In this document: piece after piece, positions 7,648 through 17,983 of the stretch
How the letters are laid out: each line of letters begins with the position of its first letter
Position numbering within the stretch: position 1 is the first letter of the stretch
Origin: Actinomycetes bacterium
GTDB lineage: Bacteria > Actinomycetota > Actinomycetes > Nanopelagicales > Nanopelagicaceae
Direction of reading: 5' to 3'
Assembly: GCA_023252155.1 (NCBI GenBank)
Contig: JAHEXJ010000007.1
Location: 1-52,235, forward strand
DNA length: 52,235 nt
Program-made: the position numbers and the translations under genes
The notes under the pieces: generated by a model
The model's database searches: none
Seen by the model: only the letters and a program-made list of their open reading frames with translations
Told to the model about the DNA's origin: nothing

Positions 7648-8577
7648 ATGAAGGTTTACAGCAACATTACCGAAGTAGTCGGAAACACCCCGCTCGTCCG
7701 TTTAAATCGAGTTACCGATGGCGCCGCTGCGAACGTGTACGCGAAATTGGAGTTCTACAACCCGACTTCATCAGTTAAAGACCGTATCGGAATTGCCATG
7801 GTGGATTCGGCGGAGAAGAAGGGTGAACTCAAAGCCGGAGGAACAATCGTTGAAGCAACTTCTGGAAACACCGGAATTGCACTCGCGATGGTTGGAGCTG
7901 CTCGCGGTTACAAAGTTATTTTGACCATGCCTGATTCAATGTCGAAGGAACGCCGTATGTTGTTACGCGCCTTCGGCGCCGAACTTGTCCTGACGCCTGC
8001 GGCTGAAGGCATGCGTGGTGCGATTGCTAAAGCAGAGGAACTCGGATCCAAAGATGGTGCTGTACTTGTTCGCCAATTCGAAAATGAAGCCAACGTTCAA
8101 ATTCACCGCGAGACAACCGCCGAAGAGATTTGGCGCGATACTGACGGGAACGTTGCCGCAGTAGTTGCAGGCATCGGCACGGGCGGAACAATCACCGGTG
8201 TCGGACAAGTTTTGAAAGAGCGCAATCCAAACATCAAAATATTCGCAGTAGAGCCTGCAGCCTCTCCGTTGCTTACTGGCGGATCAGCCGCTGGCCATCC
8301 AATTCAAGGCATCGGCGCCAACTTCATCCCCAATATTTTGGATACGAAAATTTATGACGAAGTCTTTGACGTAACTGCCGATGACGCAGTTGCCTATGCG
8401 CGGCGAACTGCAGCAGAAGAAGGAATCCTTGTCGGCATATCGTCTGGTGCTGCAATCTGGGCTGCCTCGCAGGTTGCAAAGCGACCTGAGTTTGCCGGCA
8501 AGAGCATCGTTGTGATCGTTCCATCCTTTGGGGAGCGCTACCTGTCGACAATCTTGTACAAGGATTTGGCAGAATAA
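7648..8577 (+). CDS. cysK: Cysteine synthase (O-acetylserine sulfhydrylase)
   Basis: Pyridoxal-phosphate enzyme that makes cysteine from O-acetylserine and sulfide. The 309 residues match the CysK norm. Lys44 in [10 protein letters not shown] is the Schiff-base lysine, TSGNTG (71-76) grips the substrate carboxylate, and the glycine-rich [12 protein letters not shown] loop holds the phosphate. A TTGGAG ribosome site precedes the ATG. cysE starts three bases after the stop, so both steps from serine to cysteine lie in one operon. The short leader ORF upstream suggests control by cysteine supply. Confidence 0.96.
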   Translation: MKVYSNITEVVGNTPLVRLNRVTDGAAANVYAKLEFYNPTSSVKDRIGIAMVDSAEKKGELKAGGTIVEATSGNTGIALAMVGAARGYKVILTMPDSMSKERRMLLRAFGAELVLTPAAEGMRGAIAKAEELGSKDGAVLVRQFENEANVQIHRETTAEEIWRDTDGNVAAVVAGIGTGGTITGVGQVLKERNPNIKIFAVEPAASPLLTGGSAAGHPIQGIGANFIPNILDTKIYDEVFDVTADDAVAYARRTAAEEGILVGISSGAAIWAASQVAKRPEFAGKSIVVIVPSFGERYLSTILYKDLAE

Positions 8578-8579
8578 AA

Positions 8580-9086
8580 ATGGCCCTTCATATCCGTGAA
8601 GACATCGACACCGCTCTAGCTCGCGATCCCGCGGCAAGAAGTCGTCTCGAAATACTTCTCGCCTATCCGGGAATTCACGCCGTGTGGGCGCATCGAATGG
8701 CGCACTGGCTATGGGTTCATGATTTCAAACTGATAGCTCGGGTTTGGTCCAATTTCACCCGTACAGCTACAGGCATTGAAATTCACCCGGGGGCCACAAT
8801 CGGTCGTCGATTCTTCATCGATCACGGAATGGGCGTGGTGATCGGGGAAACGGCGATCATTGGCAACGATGTTCTCATGTATCACGACGTAACCCTTGGC
8901 GCTCGTTCCTATAAGAAAGGCAAGCGTCATCCCACGATTGGCGATGGCGTCATTCTTGGGGCCGGAGCGCGTGTAATTGGGGACGTTACGGTAGGCAAAG
9001 GCGCCGTAATCGGGGCAAATGTGCTCATCACCAAGGACGTTGCTGAGCGTGCAACCCTAGATACGGCTGAATTTTTCGTCATCTAG
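8580..9086 (+). CDS. cysE: Serine O-acetyltransferase
   Basis: Makes O-acetylserine from serine and acetyl-CoA for CysK. At 168 residues it is the short form common in Gram-positives, lacking most of the N-terminal helical domain of the enterobacterial enzyme. The left-handed beta-helix is clear from hexapeptide repeats ([23 protein letters not shown] and on). The Asp81-His82 pair is in the catalytic position. The C terminus ends in AEFFVI; a terminal isoleucine is what CysK grips in the cysteine synthase complex. It is translated from an ATG three bases after the cysK stop. Confidence 0.94.
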   Translation: MALHIREDIDTALARDPAARSRLEILLAYPGIHAVWAHRMAHWLWVHDFKLIARVWSNFTRTATGIEIHPGATIGRRFFIDHGMGVVIGETAIIGNDVLMYHDVTLGARSYKKGKRHPTIGDGVILGAGARVIGDVTVGKGAVIGANVLITKDVAERATLDTAEFFVI

Positions 9087-9097
9087 CCACTCTAGGC

Positions 9098-9118
9098 ACG
9101 TGTTAACACGTCCGTAAC
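9098..9118 (+). promoter_or_regulatory. Palindrome and GlnR-like half-sites upstream of glnA2
   Basis: A perfect 14-bp palindrome ACGTGTTAACACGT (9098-9111) overlaps TTAAC-n6-GTAAC (9103-9118). That arrangement is close to the actinobacterial GlnR consensus gTnAc-n6-GaAAc. It lies 23 bases before the glnA2 ATG. Nitrogen control is inferred; each half-site has one mismatch. Confidence 0.35.
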
Positions 9119-9140
9119 GAAGCCTTGCAACGATGCTTCC

Positions 9141-10451
9141 ATGAATGCCGATTCCCATGTGAGCAAGCAAGAGGAGTTCGTTCTTCGGACCATCGAAGAG
9201 CGCAATATCCGTTTCGTGCGTCTTTGGTTCACGGATGTCCTCGGATTTCTAAAATCTGTGGCGATCGCACCTGCTGAACTTGAAAATGCTTTTGAAGAAG
9301 GAATTGGCTTTGATGGTTCGGCGATTGAAGGTTTCGCTCGCGTGAGCGAGTCGGACATGTTGGCAAAGCCGGACCCGAGTACTTTCTCAATCTTGCCGTG
9401 GCGAACTGAGGCTCCAGGAGCAGCTCGAATGTTCTGCGACATCGTGATGCCTGACGGAAGTGCGTCTCTTGCAGATCCTCGCCACGTACTGCGAAGGACC
9501 CTCAATAAAGCAGCGACGATGGGTTACACCTGTTACACACACCCCGAAATCGAATTCTTCTTATTCAAGGAACGGCCCGAGCCGGGAAAGAAACCAGAAC
9601 CAGTTGATTCGGGTGGCTACTTTGATCAGACCCCAGCTGTTGTAGGTCACGATTTTCGCCGTCAAGCGATCACAATTCTTGAAGCGATGGGCATCAGCGT
9701 TGAATTCAGTCACCATGAGGGTGCTCCTGGCCAGCAGGAAATCGATCTTCGCTATGCAGATGCTCTAAGTACGGCCGATAACATCATGACATTCCGCCAC
9801 GTTGTAAAAGAAGTTGCATTGGATCAGGGGTTCCACGCATCCTTCATGCCAAAACCCTTTGCTGATCATCCTGGTTCTGGAATGCACACTCACGTATCGC
9901 TGTTCGAAGGCGAGAGCAATGCGTTCTACGACGTGAACGACGAATACAACTTATCCAAAGTTGGTCGCTCTTTTGTGGCCGGACTTTTGCGCCACGCACC
10001 GGAGATTACGGCTGTGACCAATCAATGGGTCAATTCATACAAGCGACTTCATGGTGGGGGAGAAGCCCCTGCCTTTGCCAACTGGGGTCGCAGTAATCGA
10101 GGCGCGCTAGTTCGCGTCCCGATGTACAAGCCAAAGAAAGAAAATTCAACACGCATCGAATTTCGCTCACCTGATTCGGCGTGCAACCCCTACCTTGCCT
10201 ACGCCGTGATGTTGTCCGCTGGATTGAAAGGCGTCGTAGAGGAATATCCCCTGCCTGAGTCCACCGAAACGGTTGCATTGCCGAGCAATCTACACGAGGC
10301 GATTATCACCATGGAGGGAAGCGAACTTGTTCGCGAGACTCTAGGCGAACACGTATTCGAGTATGTTCTGCGGAATAAGCGCGCCGAATGGAACGACTAT
10401 CGACACCAAGTCAGCGCCTACGAATTGGATCGCTACTTACCAATTCTCTAA
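9141..10451 (+). CDS. glnA2: Type I glutamine synthetase, GlnA2 type
   Basis: Condenses glutamate and ammonia to glutamine with ATP. At 436 residues and with an opening nearly identical to mycobacterial GlnA2 (EEFVLRTIEERNIRFVRLWF, DVLGFLKSVAIAPAELENAF), it belongs to the second actinobacterial GSI type, not the adenylylated GlnA1. Catalytic blocks are present: GFDGSAIEGF, YFDQTP, EFSHHEGAPGQQEIDL, GSGMHTHVSL, NSYKRL and RIEFRSPDSACNPYLAYAVML. The NLYDLP adenylylation loop of GlnA1 is missing. The gene follows cysE by 54 bases with its own palindrome, so it probably has a separate promoter. Confidence 0.93.
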   Translation: MNADSHVSKQEEFVLRTIEERNIRFVRLWFTDVLGFLKSVAIAPAELENAFEEGIGFDGSAIEGFARVSESDMLAKPDPSTFSILPWRTEAPGAARMFCDIVMPDGSASLADPRHVLRRTLNKAATMGYTCYTHPEIEFFLFKERPEPGKKPEPVDSGGYFDQTPAVVGHDFRRQAITILEAMGISVEFSHHEGAPGQQEIDLRYADALSTADNIMTFRHVVKEVALDQGFHASFMPKPFADHPGSGMHTHVSLFEGESNAFYDVNDEYNLSKVGRSFVAGLLRHAPEITAVTNQWVNSYKRLHGGGEAPAFANWGRSNRGALVRVPMYKPKKENSTRIEFRSPDSACNPYLAYAVMLSAGLKGVVEEYPLPESTETVALPSNLHEAIITMEGSELVRETLGEHVFEYVLRNKRAEWNDYRHQVSAYELDRYLPIL

Positions 10452-10471
10452 TAATCGTAAATACTTGACTC

Positions 10472-10918
10472 ATGAACATGTCGCATAGTGATGCTCTTAT
10501 CGATCTGATGGATTCAGCAATTCGTCTTGCGGAAACGGCCGTTGAATCATCAACCTCTGATGACGGATGGACACCTGTAACCATAATCGGTCACGTCAGC
10601 GATGTAGATGAGCAAGTGTGGCACGCTCGCATAAATCTCATGGTTGATGCATTCCACCAAGGACTTCCTGCGCCATCCTTGAGCTGGTGGGAACCGGATG
10701 CGGCGGCCACTGAATTGAGGTACCGCAACTATTCCCTTGAACAGGCTATCGCTCGCCTCTTTATGACGAGGGCGGCAATGATTCAAACTTTGGGTCGTCT
10801 TACGACCGAGGAATGGGAAGCCAGTGCGATGCATGACACCTTTGGAAAACTGACCGTTACTTTGCTTCCCGAGAAAGTCTTGTCACACGACGAAGAGCAC
10901 TTCGAAAGTCTTGGATGA
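10472..10918 (+). CDS. DinB-like four-helix protein
   Basis: A 148-residue protein that looks like the DinB/YfiT (DUF664-like) superfamily. It has an N-terminal helix, then GHVSDVDEQVWHARI near 39-53, and a C-terminal VLSHDEEHFESL. These two histidine-bearing stretches are where that family binds a metal. Members include thiol-dependent transferases acting with mycothiol or bacillithiol, but many have no known reaction. The start is ATG 10472 or 10478. AATACT six bases upstream is a weak leaderless -10 hexamer. The gene lies 21 bases after glnA2. Confidence 0.6.
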   Translation: MNMSHSDALIDLMDSAIRLAETAVESSTSDDGWTPVTIIGHVSDVDEQVWHARINLMVDAFHQGLPAPSLSWWEPDAAATELRYRNYSLEQAIARLFMTRAAMIQTLGRLTTEEWEASAMHDTFGKLTVTLLPEKVLSHDEEHFESLG

Positions 10919-10928
10919 GTAGAAGTCG

Positions 10929-12164
10929 ATGAAGGCGTATGAGCGAAACAATACCCTTCTGCTTGGACGCGCTGATTGGCATTTGCTAGCAAATGCGCTG
11001 GTGATCATTTACCTCATCGCAGCATTAATTTCAGGGGTAATTCAGAAGAGTGGTGAAGGTGGCGAACCGGTTTGGCTAACCGTCCATCTCTTTCTTCTTG
11101 GTGCCGTGACAAATGCAATCATCACTTGGAGTGATCACTTTGTCAGCGCTCTGCTTTGGGCACGCTCGCAGGATCGCAGGCGTCAAATGACAATAGTTAC
11201 CCTTTTGAATATTGGCATCGTAGGTGTATTGATTTCAGTGTCACGCGATATTCAGTGGTTGGTTATCGCAAGTGCTGCACTGATTGTCGCCGTAATCAGT
11301 TTCTATTTACGAGGGATAGGAACTCTAGTAAAAAAATCGCTAAACAAAAGATTTAAGGGCGTCATCGCTTTCTACCAATTTGCGGCGTTGTTCGTAATAG
11401 TCGGGATTGTATTGGGCGTCGTTGACGCACCCAAAAATGATACGGACCAATGGCAACCTCGGTTAACTCTTGCCCACTTGCATGCCAATCTACTTGGGTG
11501 GGTTGGTCTGACAATCATTGGAACTCTCGTAACGCTTTGGCCCACCGTTTTGCGAACTCAGATGGACCCGGGGGCAGTTGAGAAGGCGAAACTCGGTCTG
11601 AAATTTCTTGCAATCGGAACCGTCGGAGTAATTATCGGGTCGGTTGTTAGCCACCCTTGGCTTTCGGTAGCAAGTTTGGTTTTCTATCTAGCCGGACTCA
11701 TCATCGCTTTGGTTCCAGCTGCCTTATTGCTTCGCCGTCGCATACCCGATCGTTCAAGTGCATGGATGATGTTTACTGGCGCGGTTGGTCTGGTTGCATT
11801 GCTCGTTGCCGACATTCTTGCTTTTCTAATCCTTTCTTCGCCCGAAAAGATACTGAGTGCGATTGAGACTCACTTGATTCTGGTGTTTACCTTATGGCTA
11901 TTGCCGGTGTTGCTCGGTGCATTGACTTATCTTCTCCCTGTAGTCCTAGGAAGAGGTCCAGCTTCGAATCGTCAATTGGAAGCCATTTTGAATCTTGGAT
12001 GGAAGTGGCGTTTGCCCCTCTTGCCCCTTTCCTCCGTTTTGCAAATACTCCCGAAAATGTTCCACATCGTGGGTTTTCTCTTCGCAGCGCTTGCGCTAGG
12101 GGTTTTCCTCGTCCTCGCCGTTGTTGCGATGCGTCAAGCGCGCAGGGTTACTGCTTCGTTATAA
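10929..12164 (+). CDS. Multi-pass membrane protein related to the membrane part of actinobacterial multicopper oxidases
   Basis: A 411-residue integral membrane protein with about ten hydrophobic segments. Two blocks are telling: HLFLLGAVTNAIITWSDHF (about 57-75) and the segment LAHLHANLLGWVGL followed by GTLVTLWPTVLRTQ (mid-protein). Both resemble the N-terminal membrane region of large actinobacterial multicopper oxidase/NirK-like proteins. The histidines in these segments could hold heme or copper. Here the copper oxidase domain is absent: the chain stops after the last TM helix. The gene follows the DinB-like gene by ten bases, so they may be co-transcribed. Substrate and partner are unknown. 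Confidence 0.6.
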   Translation: MKAYERNNTLLLGRADWHLLANALVIIYLIAALISGVIQKSGEGGEPVWLTVHLFLLGAVTNAIITWSDHFVSALLWARSQDRRRQMTIVTLLNIGIVGVLISVSRDIQWLVIASAALIVAVISFYLRGIGTLVKKSLNKRFKGVIAFYQFAALFVIVGIVLGVVDAPKNDTDQWQPRLTLAHLHANLLGWVGLTIIGTLVTLWPTVLRTQMDPGAVEKAKLGLKFLAIGTVGVIIGSVVSHPWLSVASLVFYLAGLIIALVPAALLLRRRIPDRSSAWMMFTGAVGLVALLVADILAFLILSSPEKILSAIETHLILVFTLWLLPVLLGALTYLLPVVLGRGPASNRQLEAILNLGWKWRLPLLPLSSVLQILPKMFHIVGFLFAALALGVFLVLAVVAMRQARRVTASL

Positions 12165-12207
12165 ATAATCCCACTAAAAGCCAAGGCGTACCCTTAGTAT
12201 CTGCCAG

Positions 12208-13104
12208 ATGAAAAGGGGCGAAAACGTGACGACAATCTTGGATGCAATCGGCAATACTCCACTTATTCAAATCGAAGGTATTTGGGTGAAGATGGAATAT
12301 CTCAATCCGTCTGGCTCAATAAAGGCACGCATCGCGAAGTACATTATTGAGCGAGCTGAGCGCGAAGGTCTTCTAAAGCCCGGTGACACGATCGTTGAGG
12401 CATCTAGTGGTAACACAGGTAATGCCATGAGCATGGTTGCTGCAGTCAAGGGTTACAAGATGTTGGTGATCATGCCGAACGGAATGAGCCCCGAACGCAC
12501 CGCGATTTCTCGAGCCTTTGGTGCCGAAGTTCATACCATCGGAGATTTCCATGTTAATGATGCACTTGCTGAGGCCCGTCGTCGCGGTTCGCTACCTGGA
12601 TTTTTCGCACCGCAGCAATTTGACAACGAGTGGAACGTTGATGAGAACCGCGAATGGCTCGGTCAAGAGATTTTGGAACAGATGCCAGTGAAACCCGATC
12701 TTGTCATTGGCGGGATTGGCACCGGTGGAACCATCATCGGGGTAGGTCAAGCGTTAAAAGCATCGAATCCAGATTGCAAAGTCATCGCCCTGGAACCTGC
12801 CGAATCTTGCACCATTCTTTGCGGTGAAGTGGCCAAGCACCTGATCGAAGGCATCGCGGATGGCTTCGTGCCCGGAATCATTGCGCGACACCGAGAGTCC
12901 ATTGATGGATTCGTCGACGTTCATTCAGACGAGGCAATAGTCGAAATGCGTCGTCTCGCCAGCGTCCATGGGCTCTTCGTCGGACCTTCATCAGGGGCAC
13001 ACATGATCGCGGCAAAGAAACTAAAGATTGAATACGGCGTCGAGAATGTCGTCACCTTCTTCTGCGATGAGGGAGAGAAGTACATCTCAGACTATTGGCT
13101 GTAG
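12208..13104 (+). CDS. PLP-dependent cysteine synthase/cystathionine beta-synthase family enzyme
   Basis: Second fold-type II PLP enzyme of the window, 298 residues. Lys39 (NPSGSIKARIA) is the cofactor lysine, SSGNTGN (66-72) the substrate loop, and [13 protein letters not shown] the phosphate loop. It differs from the CysK at 7648 (PTSSVKD, TSGNTGI). The PSGSIK motif is commoner in CysM-like and cystathionine beta-synthase-like enzymes, so the sulfur donor or amino acid substrate may differ. A TAGTAT hexamer seven bases before the ATG suggests a leaderless transcript; a GTG at 12226 with AGGGG upstream is an alternative start. No C-terminal CBS domains are present. Confidence 0.75.
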   Translation: MKRGENVTTILDAIGNTPLIQIEGIWVKMEYLNPSGSIKARIAKYIIERAEREGLLKPGDTIVEASSGNTGNAMSMVAAVKGYKMLVIMPNGMSPERTAISRAFGAEVHTIGDFHVNDALAEARRRGSLPGFFAPQQFDNEWNVDENREWLGQEILEQMPVKPDLVIGGIGTGGTIIGVGQALKASNPDCKVIALEPAESCTILCGEVAKHLIEGIADGFVPGIIARHRESIDGFVDVHSDEAIVEMRRLASVHGLFVGPSSGAHMIAAKKLKIEYGVENVVTFFCDEGEKYISDYWL

Positions 13105-13130
13105 TTCATACCCTGAACTAGCATGAATGC

Positions 13131-14042
13131 ATGCCAACGCCGGCGATTTCATTGCAAGGTCTGACCAAGTATTACGGTCACGACCTAGGAGTCGCTAACG
13201 TCACCTTTGACGTGTACCCCGGTGAGGTAATCGGCTTTCTTGGACCTAATGGCGCAGGAAAGACAACGACAATGCGCTCCCTGGTGGGGCTTTTAAATAT
13301 CACCTCGGGCCACGCCCAAATTTTGGGCCAAGAAGTGAGCGTTAGTTCCACCGCGCTTAGGGCGGAGATCGGATACCTTCCTGGCTCGCCTGCGCTGTAT
13401 AAGAATCTCACCGCCGGGGAGCATCTGAAATTTCTATCAAAGATGCGTGGCATCGATTGCAGCGCGCAAATCCACTCGATGGCGGAAGTGTTTGACCTTG
13501 ATTTGAGTCGCCACATTCATGAGCTTTCGAAGGGAAACCAGCAGAAAGTCGGAGTAATTCAGGCATTCATGCACAAACCCAAGGTTTTGATTCTCGACGA
13601 GCCAACGTCAGGATTGGACCCAATCGTCCAACGCGAATTCAGCGCCATTGTCGATCAGCGGCAAAAAGACGGGGCCGCGATTTTGCTTTCATCCCATGTG
13701 TTGAGCGAAGTCGAACACCTTGCAGATCGGGTTGTCATCGTTAATGCCGGAAAACAATTGCTTGTTGAAGAGATTTCGCGATTGAAGGAAAAAACTGTAC
13801 GAACGATAGATCTTTATTTTCATTCGGATGTATCGGTAAGCATTTTCGAGGGGATTACCGGTGTTCGAGATATTCGGACATACGGCAATCGCGTTTCATG
13901 CACTGTGGTTGGAGGCGAGAATGCGCTGTTGCGACGCGCTGTAGAAAATGGCCTTGAAAGTGTCCAAACTCATGAATCGAGTTTGGACGACATCTTCTTT
14001 TCCTTAGTTTCAGGGGGTGATGAAAATGACTCTGGTGCTTAA
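13131..14042 (+). CDS. ABC-2 type transporter ATPase
   Basis: ATP-binding subunit of a drug/antibiotic-type exporter, 303 residues. Walker A GPNGAGKTT is at 38-46, followed by the signature LSKGNQQKVGV, Walker B VLILDEPTSGLDP and the H-loop LLSSHVLSEVEHLADRV. The last third is the small regulatory extension usual in the CcmA/DrrA-like group. TAGCAT lies six bases before the ATG (13119-13124), indicating a leaderless transcript. The permease gene overlaps its end by 17 bases, so the two form one exporter. The substrate is unknown. Confidence 0.93.
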   Translation: MPTPAISLQGLTKYYGHDLGVANVTFDVYPGEVIGFLGPNGAGKTTTMRSLVGLLNITSGHAQILGQEVSVSSTALRAEIGYLPGSPALYKNLTAGEHLKFLSKMRGIDCSAQIHSMAEVFDLDLSRHIHELSKGNQQKVGVIQAFMHKPKVLILDEPTSGLDPIVQREFSAIVDQRQKDGAAILLSSHVLSEVEHLADRVVIVNAGKQLLVEEISRLKEKTVRTIDLYFHSDVSVSIFEGITGVRDIRTYGNRVSCTVVGGENALLRRAVENGLESVQTHESSLDDIFFSLVSGGDENDSGA

Positions 14043-14817
14043 GACCGCTAAGGATCACTGGAAAGCATTCTTCTTCTGGACAATTGGACTCGTCGCGATG
14101 GTCGCGATTCAGTTATCTGTCTATCCGACTGTTCGTTCATCCGCAGCGGGTTTGGCATCTTTTCTCGATAACTATCCCAAAGCACTTCGTGAAATATTCC
14201 GCATGGAGGACTACACCTCGGGTCCCGGGTATCTATCCACCGAACTCTTCAGCATGATGCTTCCACTCATCTTTATTTCCATTGGCGCAAGTTGGGGGAG
14301 CAACGCAACTGCGCAAGAAGAGGAGCGTAGAACCGCTGACTTGTTACTTACTTTGCCAATCTCCCGAGTGAGAATTCTGCTCACCAAGATTGCCACAGCC
14401 GTGCTTGCCCAATTGGTGCTTGCAATCGTGCTGGTAATATCGCTTGTAATCGGGATTCGTTTCGTTGATCTTCCACTGGCCACCATGAAGATCATCGCCG
14501 GCGCACTTACCGGCGTTTTGTTGGGGATTTTGTTTAATGCAATTGCCACATTTGTTGGAGCTGCCTGGGGCAAGAGGAGTGTGGCCCTTGGTGGGGCGAT
14601 CGGCTTGGCGATAGCCGGTTTTCTTTTTTACTCTCTTGCACCGCTCGTGCATACCTTCGATCGCATAACGCCAGTTAATCCATTTCAATGGACCTTAGGC
14701 AGTCGCCCGCTGTATGACGGCATCGACTGGGGTTACACGACGTTCTCACTCCTATTGGCAGCAGTTTTGTATGTGTCATCTTTATTCGTTTTCAAACGCC
14801 GCGACATTCAGGCTTAA
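14026..14817 (+). CDS. ABC-2 type transporter permease
   Basis: Membrane subunit for the ATPase just upstream, about 263 residues with six hydrophobic segments. After the first TM comes a loop (YPKALREIFRMEDYTSG), then a long block with EEERRTADLLLTLPISRVRIL, the conserved coupling motif of ABC-2 permeases that contacts the ATPase. It ends in FKRRDIQA, typical of this group. The ATG at 14026 is chosen because AGGGGG lies eight bases before it; GTG 14017 and ATG 14020 are in frame and possible. It ends 19 bases from the convergent acetyltransferase gene. Confidence 0.88.
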   Translation: MTLVLKTAKDHWKAFFFWTIGLVAMVAIQLSVYPTVRSSAAGLASFLDNYPKALREIFRMEDYTSGPGYLSTELFSMMLPLIFISIGASWGSNATAQEEERRTADLLLTLPISRVRILLTKIATAVLAQLVLAIVLVISLVIGIRFVDLPLATMKIIAGALTGVLLGILFNAIATFVGAAWGKRSVALGGAIGLAIAGFLFYSLAPLVHTFDRITPVNPFQWTLGSRPLYDGIDWGYTTFSLLLAAVLYVSSLFVFKRRDIQA

Positions 14818-14836
14818 AACCCGCAGCCTTCCGTAA

Positions 14837-15313
14837 TCACTGTGTTTTCCCAAGTTTTTTTAGCGCTCGGCCTGAGAGCCTGAAGACAGTCCATTCATCC
14901 ATCGCTACTGCGCCCAACGATTTGTAGAACTCGATAGATGGTTGGTTCCAATCCAGTACCCACCACTGCAAGCGTTCGTAATCGCGCTCAACACAGATTC
15001 TGGCCAATTCCTTAAGCAAAGCCATGCCATGTCCGTGCCCGCGTTCCTGCGGAACGACGAAAAGATCTTCTAGGTAAATGCCGTGTTTGCCCAGCCAAGT
15101 CGAATAGTTGAGATGCCATATCGCGATGCCGACGACTACGCCTTCGCGAGTAGCCACATGGCAAAAGACTTGCGGGTTTTCGCAGAAAAGGCAGGCTCTT
15201 AAATCCTCTTCGGTGGCGGTGACTTCATCGAGGGCTTTTTCATACTCTGCCAGTCCTCTAATTAATGCCAATATTTCCGGGACATCGCTGGCAAGCGCTG
15301 GGCGTACAGACAT
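14837..15313 (-). CDS. GNAT N-acetyltransferase (diamine/spermidine acetyltransferase-like)
   Basis: A 158-residue single-domain acetyltransferase. It opens with the GNAT helix VRPALASDVPEILALIRGLA. The acetyl-CoA motif A is EDLFVVPQERGHGHGMALLKEL, and WWVLDWNQPSIEFYKSLGA closes the fold. The layout GLAEYEK...EDLFV...LDWN...FY is like SAT1-type polyamine acetyltransferases, but the true acceptor is unknown. AAGGATCC precedes the ATG at a good distance. It is divergent from the leuA leader with 72 bases between. Confidence 0.85.
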   Translation of the reverse strand: MSVRPALASDVPEILALIRGLAEYEKALDEVTATEEDLRACLFCENPQVFCHVATREGVVVGIAIWHLNYSTWLGKHGIYLEDLFVVPQERGHGHGMALLKELARICVERDYERLQWWVLDWNQPSIEFYKSLGAVAMDEWTVFRLSGRALKKLGKTQ

Positions 15314-15373
15314 GAGGATCCTTCTGGTTTAGGGCTTGGATGGAAGAATTTGCTGATTGTCTCATCTGGCGGT

Positions 15374-15379
15374 TACCCT
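15374..15379 (+). promoter_or_regulatory. -10 hexamer of the leuA transcript
   Basis: TACCCT ends six bases before the ATG of the leader peptide at 15386, giving a leaderless mRNA start. Confidence 0.5.
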
Positions 15380-15385
15380 TCACCC

Positions 15386-15433
15386 ATGAATTCGCGCAGT
15401 CTCCTCCTTCGCTGCCGTGGCGGGGTCCTCTAA
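15386..15433 (+). CDS. leuL: leuA leader peptide
   Basis: A 15-residue ORF, MNSRSLLLRCRGGVL, with three consecutive leucine codons and a fourth at the end. It lies 80 bases before leuA, as in other actinobacterial leuA leaders. The ribosome should stall at the CTC-CTC-CTT run when leucyl-tRNA is scarce, which would choose between the stems that follow. The ATG has a TAnnnT hexamer six bases upstream and no ribosome site. Confidence 0.8.
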   Translation: MNSRSLLLRCRGGVL

Positions 15434-15489
15434 CCGGTCCCCTCGTCGCGGGGTTTCGTCACACCGGTAAAACCCTTAAAACCCCCGCG
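15434..15489 (+). promoter_or_regulatory. leuA attenuator region with competing stems
   Basis: Three pairings compete. ACCGGT (15433-15438) can pair with ACCGGT near 15463. CCCC (15439-15442) can pair with GGGG (15450-15453). CGCGGGGTTT (15447-15456) can pair with AAACCCCCGCG (15479-15489) with one bulge. The last would leave the leuA ribosome site AAGGAG (15498-15503) just outside the stem. There is no classical T tract, so control could be by terminator or by access to the start. Confidence 0.55.
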
Positions 15490-15498
15490 AATTAATAA

Positions 15499-17229
<1,731 letters not shown>

Positions 17230-17251
17230 GGCCTGCCATTACGGTTAGTTC

Positions 17252-17983
17252 ATGAGCCTCTACCGTGATCAAGCGGTTGTTATACGCACCCAGAAGTTGG
17301 GGGAGGCCGATCGCATCATCACGATGCTCACTCGCGATCACGGTCGAATTCGCGGAGTAGCAAAAGGCGTGCGCCGGACGAGATCAAAATTCGGCGCTCG
17401 CCTCGAACCCGGTAGTCATATTGATGTTCAACTTTTCGTCGGAAAAACTTTTGACACCGTAACGCAGGTTGAAGCCATCGAGAATTTCGGCGACGTCTTA
17501 TCAAAAGATTATCGACGTTGGACGATTTCATCAGCAATTTTGGAGACCTCCGAGAGATTTACGTCGCAAGAGCGCGAACCAGCTCTTCAGGAATATCAAC
17601 TTGTGGTCGGTGGTTTGAGATCACTCGCTGAGGACCGTCACGATCCTTCGCTCATTCTTGATGCATTTCTCCTTCGTTCGTTGGCGTTGGGTGGCTATGC
17701 GCCGTCGATGACTATCTGCTCTCGTTGCGAAAAACCCGGCCCTCATCGATATTTCTCTTTAGTAGGGGGCGGAAGCGTCTGCACAGATTGTCGCCCCTCT
17801 GCCTGTGCAACCCCGGCAACGGAGACCCTTGAGTTGATGTCGGCACTACTTAACGGCGATTGGAATACGGCCGATGAAAGTGAAGGTAAACATCGTCGCG
17901 AAGCAAGTGGTCTGATTGCTGCCTATTTGCAATGGCATTTGGAGCGCGGACTCCGAAGTTTGTCGATTGTGGAGCGAGCATGA
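17252..17983 (+). CDS. recO: DNA repair protein RecO
   Basis: Recombination mediator that helps load RecA on gapped DNA with RecR. The 243 residues show the N-terminal OB fold ([40 protein letters not shown]), a helical middle, and a zinc site with Cys156, Cys159, Cys177 and Cys180 (CSRC and CTDC). TACGGT ends six bases before the ATG, so the transcript is probably leaderless. The stop overlaps the uppS ATG (ATGA), coupling the two genes, as widely seen in actinobacteria. Confidence 0.94.
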   Translation: MSLYRDQAVVIRTQKLGEADRIITMLTRDHGRIRGVAKGVRRTRSKFGARLEPGSHIDVQLFVGKTFDTVTQVEAIENFGDVLSKDYRRWTISSAILETSERFTSQEREPALQEYQLVVGGLRSLAEDRHDPSLILDAFLLRSLALGGYAPSMTICSRCEKPGPHRYFSLVGGGSVCTDCRPSACATPATETLELMSALLNGDWNTADESEGKHRREASGLIAAYLQWHLERGLRSLSIVERA

